Positions 6,697-9,453 of a stretch of DNA of 9,453 nucleotides are shown here, piece by piece. The position numbers and the translations under genes were made by a program. The stretch is from an uncultured Kiritimatiellota bacterium. Lineage in GTDB: Bacteria > Verrucomicrobiota > Kiritimatiellia > RFP12 > UBA1067. Below the pieces are notes generated by a model that did no database searches, was not told the origin of the DNA, and worked only from the letters and a program-made list of their open reading frames with translations. The stretch spans positions 1 to 9,453 of the forward strand of contig CAKULR010000056.1 in NCBI GenBank assembly GCA_934667295.1, in the 5' to 3' direction. How positions within the stretch are numbered: position 1 is the first letter of the stretch; each line of letters starts with the position of its first letter.

Positions 6697-7116
6697 CTAT
6701 TTTTTCTCCTCGTCCTGGGTTGCCAGGGAGAAATTCCACACGTCCGCCGCGCGGCAGGCGTCGATCAGACCCATGAGCTTGTCGTAGGAGACGGACTTGT
6801 CGGCGCGGATCACGACGGGCTGCCCCGGGTAGAGCTTCGCGATGCGCGTGAGACGCGCCGTCACGTCCTCCAGCGACAGCCGGTTGCCGTTCACGGAGAC
6901 GTCGCCGGACCCGTTCAGGTTCAGGATGATCTCCCCCGGCATGCGGCCCGGCACCGTCGCGGACTTCGCGGTGGGCAGGGCGATGGCGACCTCGGTCTCC
7001 CACTGGGAGAACACGCTGGAGGTCACGAAGAAGCACAGCAGCAGGAAGATGACGTCCATCAGGGACGCCATCTGCACCGCCGGCGCATGGCTGCGGATCG
7101 TGCGGCGGAAGTTCAT
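6697..7116 (-). CDS. exbD: ExbD/TolR-family biopolymer transport protein
   Basis: A 139-residue protein with the ExbD/TolR plan: a short cytoplasmic N-terminus, one membrane helix (about 17-37) opening with the conserved proton-carrying aspartate (D21 in LMDVIFLLLCFF), and a periplasmic domain ending in the family pattern VVIRADKSVSYDKLMGLIDACRAA (split here at 101-124 approximately). With ExbB it forms a proton-driven motor in the inner membrane that energises TonB, Tol-Pal or related systems. The ATG at 7116 overlaps the exbB stop by one base (TGATG). Its last codons carry the AGGAG used by the following cytochrome gene. No TonB, TolA or receptor gene is nearby, so ExbD is the general call and the physiological partner is unknown. 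Confidence 0.9.
   Translation of the reverse strand: MNFRRTIRSHAPAVQMASLMDVIFLLLCFFVTSSVFSQWETEVAIALPTAKSATVPGRMPGEIILNLNGSGDVSVNGNRLSLEDVTARLTRIAKLYPGQPVVIRADKSVSYDKLMGLIDACRAADVWNFSLATQDEEKK
6706..6710 (-). promoter_or_regulatory. Ribosome binding site of the cytochrome gene inside exbD
   Basis: AGGAG on the minus strand, ten bases before the cytochrome ATG at 6695 and lying within the last Glu codons of exbD. It supports that start and ties translation of the two genes together. Confidence 0.6.
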
Positions 7117-7748
7117 CAGAACGCCTTTCGCAGGATGACCGCCAGCGTCTCAAGCCCGGCGATGCGCTTCGCCGTGCGGCGGCGCAGGAACGCATGGCAC
7201 GCGAGGCACGGAATGGAGATGACGAGGCCGAACACCGTCGTGATGATGGCCTGCGACACGCCGGCGGCGAGCACCACCGGCTTCGCGTTCGCCGCGATGT
7301 CGTTCGCGATGCCGCCGAACGCCTGGAACATGCCGAGCACCGTGCCGAGCAGACCCACGAGCGGCGCGATCGCCGCGATGTCCGCCAGCCAGTCGACGGA
7401 CGCCTGGAGCTGTTCCGCGACGTGCGCGCCCGCCGGCTCGACGGCCTGCGCCACGTCCACCCGCTGCCCCTGCGCCGCGCCGCGCGCCGCGTCCAGTGCC
7501 GCGAGCGCCAGCGCCGCGAACGCGCAGGGCCTCCGCTCGCAGAGGCGCCTCGCCTCGCCGTGGTCGCCCACCTGCAGCTTGCTGAAGACGTCGCTCATGA
7601 GCGTGCGCGGCGTCAGCGCCTCGCGCCGCTGCGCGAAGAGGAGATACAGCACGATTGCGAGCGCGACTACCGAGAGGGCCGCAAGCACCCACATCAGGGG
7701 GCCACCGTAGTTCCACGCCTGCGCCAACGTCATACCCGTTTCATTCAT
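7116..7748 (-). CDS. exbB: ExbB/TolQ/MotA-family proton channel protein
   Basis: A 210-residue protein with three membrane helices: about 17-38, then a cytoplasmic loop, then 122-144 containing IAPLVGLLGTVLGMFQAF, and 160-183 containing the family signature GVSQAIITTVFGLVISIP. This is the stator that surrounds the ExbD helix and conducts protons. At the end of the third helix, residues 181-185 read CLACH, which matches the haem c pattern. In relatives this place is usually IPAxxxYNxF, and it should face the cytoplasm, so haem attachment is unlikely. The ATG at 7748 overlaps the argH stop as ATGA. Its upstream bases (CTCCTCGG) are not a Shine-Dalgarno, so translation probably depends on argH. 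A second ATG at 7733 is a possible start, with little difference to the protein. Co-transcription with exbD and the cytochrome is almost certain. Confidence 0.9.
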   Translation of the reverse strand: MNETGMTLAQAWNYGGPLMWVLAALSVVALAIVLYLLFAQRREALTPRTLMSDVFSKLQVGDHGEARRLCERRPCAFAALALAALDAARGAAQGQRVDVAQAVEPAGAHVAEQLQASVDWLADIAAIAPLVGLLGTVLGMFQAFGGIANDIAANAKPVVLAAGVSQAIITTVFGLVISIPCLACHAFLRRRTAKRIAGLETLAVILRKAF

Positions 7749-9094
7749 CCGAGGAGTTCCTTCATTTTTGCTTCAAACTGTTCCGTGCGCGCGGCCACCG
7801 ACGTCCGCAGCGCCGCCACGCGCCCCGCGTAGAGCGCGTAGTCGAGCCCGGCGGTGGCGCCCGCGTGCGTCTTCGCCGCCACGGCGGCGTCCGGGTCCTC
7901 CGTCGCGAGCGCCTCCAGGTTGTCGCGCACCTGGTGGTAGGCTTCGCGCCAGGGCGTGCCGGCGGCGACCTTTCGGAGCGCGACGTCCGTCGCGAACACG
8001 CCGGGGATGAACCCCGCGCGCAGCTTCGCCACGTCGATTCCCATGCCGCGCACGAACTTCGCGAGGATGCGCAGGGTCGTGCGCGTGATCGAAAGCCCCT
8101 TCATGTAGAGGCCCTTGCAGTCCTGGAGGTCGCGGTTGTACCCGCCGGGCATCGCGTGGAGCATCGAGAGGGCCGCCGTCGCGAGGCCGAGCGCCTGGGC
8201 GGTCTTGGAGCGCACGAGCTCCAGCACGTCGGGGTTGTACTTCTGCGGCATGATCGAGCTGCCCGTGCAGTACGCGCGCGGCAGGGTGAAGTAGCCGAAC
8301 TCCGGCATCGAGAAGAGGATCATGTCCTCCGCGAGGCGCGAGAGGACGGCCATCAGCTGCGCGAGCGCCGAGAGAAGCGCCGCCTCGTCCTCGCCCCGCC
8401 CCATCGAGGCGCCGAAGACGTTGTGGAGCGGCCGCGCGAAGCCGCGCAGATCGCTCGTCCGCTGCCGGTCGAGCGGCAGGGGCACGCCGTACCCCGCCGC
8501 GCTGCCGAGCGGGCAGGCGTCGTTCAGCGTGTAGGCGGCCTCCAGGTTCGCCGTCTGGTCGAGGATCATCTCCGCGTGGCCCGTCGCCCACACGCCGACC
8601 GAGCTCGGCATCGCCGGCTGCAGGTGCGTACGGCCCACCATCGGCACGCGGTCGTGGGCCTTCCCGAAGTCGACGAGCGCCGCCGCGAGGTCCGCCAGCT
8701 CCCCTTCGAGGCCGAGGAGCTGGTCCTTGATGTGGAGGCGCACGTCCACCGCGACCTGGTCGTTGCGGCTGCGGCCCGTGTGGATCTTCTTGCCGAGGTC
8801 GCCCAGCGTCTCCGTCAGGCGCGTCTCCACGGCCATGTGGACGTCCTGGTCCTGCTCGCGCACGACGAAGAAGCGGTCGGCCACCACGTCCGCCAGCGCG
8901 GCGCGCACGCGCGCGGCCTCCTCCTTCGGCACGACGGGCGGCGTGACGGGCCTCTCCGAAAGCATCGGCACGTGGGCGGCCGTCCCGAGGCAGTCCCAGC
9001 GCACGAGGTCCATGTCGAGCACGGGGTCGTCCCCGACCGTGTAGTCGAGGACGTCCGGATCGACGTCACCGGTTATCGTCTTTTCTGTCTTCAT
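7745..9094 (-). CDS. argH: Argininosuccinate lyase
   Basis: A 449-residue fumarase/aspartase superfamily enzyme that cleaves argininosuccinate to arginine and fumarate, the last step of arginine synthesis. Motifs: KKIHTGRSRNDQ (102-113), GRTHLQPAMPSS (154-165), CPLGSAAGYG (194-203), the mobile catalytic loop signature GSSIMPQKYNPD (278-289), and YNRDLQ (319-324), which is typical of ArgH rather than fumarase. The N-terminus (YTVGDD, 18-23) lacks the common LWGGRF and resembles the FTVGKD form I know from Bacteroidetes ArgH, as does the H-A-G-A-T region at 410-414. The usual Lys in MPQKKNPD is Tyr here. The ATG at 9094 fits the expected N-terminal length, with AAGAG eight to nine bases upstream; an in-frame ATG at 9163 would add 23 unlike residues inside the previous gene. 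It overlaps that gene by 29 bases and exbB by four. Confidence 0.95.
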   Translation of the reverse strand: MKTEKTITGDVDPDVLDYTVGDDPVLDMDLVRWDCLGTAAHVPMLSERPVTPPVVPKEEAARVRAALADVVADRFFVVREQDQDVHMAVETRLTETLGDLGKKIHTGRSRNDQVAVDVRLHIKDQLLGLEGELADLAAALVDFGKAHDRVPMVGRTHLQPAMPSSVGVWATGHAEMILDQTANLEAAYTLNDACPLGSAAGYGVPLPLDRQRTSDLRGFARPLHNVFGASMGRGEDEAALLSALAQLMAVLSRLAEDMILFSMPEFGYFTLPRAYCTGSSIMPQKYNPDVLELVRSKTAQALGLATAALSMLHAMPGGYNRDLQDCKGLYMKGLSITRTTLRILAKFVRGMGIDVAKLRAGFIPGVFATDVALRKVAAGTPWREAYHQVRDNLEALATEDPDAAVAAKTHAGATAGLDYALYAGRVAALRTSVAARTEQFEAKMKELLG

Positions 9095-9453
9095 CCAAGA
9101 TCTCTTGCAGCTGCGCGTCCGCCTCGTCCAGCAGCCGCCCCAGCTCGTCGGGTGCATCCCCACGCGCGAGGCCCGTCAGGAACAGGCGATAGGCTTCGGA
9201 CGCCTCGGCCAGCGCCGTACCGCGTCCAATCGTGCAAAACGGCATCTCCCGGGCCTTGCGCGCGGCGGCCTCGCGGAGGGCCGGATGGTCGGCCGCCAGC
9301 GCAATCGCCTCGCGGAAGGTACAGGATGTGCCATTCGCGCCTATATTTTTATCAAATTCGGCGGGATAAAGCAAGAGACGAGAGACGAAAACCTTGAGGT
9401 CCCACCGACTCGCCCGCCCCGGCGAGAGGACCGCGCGCGTGAGCCGGGCGAGG
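9066..9453 (-). CDS. 3' part of an unidentified gene (possible glycosyltransferase C-terminus)
   Basis: The frame is open from the right window edge to a TGA at 9066-9068, giving at least 128 residues. The first codons from the edge have the same GC-rich third positions as the neighbours, so I treat the gene as truncated by the window, although a TTG at 9374 could also be a start. The C-terminal half is helical. The segment FREAIALAADHPALREAAAR followed by AYRLFL resembles the C-terminal tail of GT-B fold (GT4-like) glycosyltransferases, where AI..L..DP.LR....AR precedes Y..LY. This is a weak resemblance, without catalytic residues in view, and I do not assign a function. A stretch around 9335-9372 is AT-richer than the rest. 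Its last 29 bases overlap argH, so both are likely in one operon. Confidence 0.6.
   Translation of the reverse strand, partial: LARLTRAVLSPGRASRWDLKVFVSRLLLYPAEFDKNIGANGTSCTFREAIALAADHPALREAAARKAREMPFCTIGRGTALAEASEAYRLFLTGLARGDAPDELGRLLDEADAQLQEILDEDRKDDNR

Noticed and set aside
3258..6776. Plus-strand open frame of 1172 codons opposite apbE and the cytochrome gene
   Set aside because: Antisense shadow: highly skewed Arg/His/Ala composition, no motifs, and it crosses the junction of two real genes.

Overview
The window is a GC-rich bacterial segment. Everything that looks coding lies on the minus strand, packed head to tail with overlaps or very short gaps. Read in the direction of transcription (right to left) the order is: the 3' part of an unidentified gene running off the right edge (possible glycosyltransferase tail), argH (argininosuccinate lyase), exbB/tolQ-like, exbD/tolR-like, a large membrane-anchored seven-haem cytochrome c, an ApbE-family FAD:protein FMN transferase, an AMP-forming acyl-CoA synthetase, and a polytopic membrane protein of unknown function. 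A likely terminator follows.

The junctions suggest one long translationally coupled operon: argH overlaps the gene before it by 29 bases, exbB overlaps argH through ATGA, exbD overlaps exbB through TGATG, the cytochrome ATG lies one base after the exbD stop, and apbE starts at or inside the end of the cytochrome gene. The only sizeable gap in the coding block (50 bases, before the acyl-CoA synthetase) carries a strong-looking extended -10 promoter. The last two genes can therefore probably also be transcribed on their own.

Functionally the centre is a redox/energy module. A proton-driven ExbB/ExbD pair is joined to a secreted or periplasmic heptahaem domain with its own C-terminal five-helix membrane part that could hold a b-haem, followed by an enzyme that attaches FMN covalently to redox proteins. 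No TonB, TonB receptor or Tol-Pal gene is present, so the motor's usual partner is absent from this window. ArgH is ordinary metabolism caught in the same operon. The acyl-CoA synthetase/membrane-protein pair looks like a separate lipid or acid-activation function.

The left 773 bases hold no convincing gene. They contain a 103-base imperfect direct repeat (two copies 599 bases apart), each copy with two hairpins; a 19-base inverted repeat in a distinctly AT-richer stretch; and a short degenerate 8-base micro-repeat. This looks like an intergenic repeat nest.

The organism cannot be named from the sequence. High GC, an ArgH of the type I associate with Bacteroidetes-like sequences, ExbBD, multihaem cytochromes and dispersed intergenic repeats together would fit a Gram-negative anaerobe, for example a PVC-group (Verrucomicrobiota/Kiritimatiellota-like) bacterium. 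That placement is inference with low confidence.
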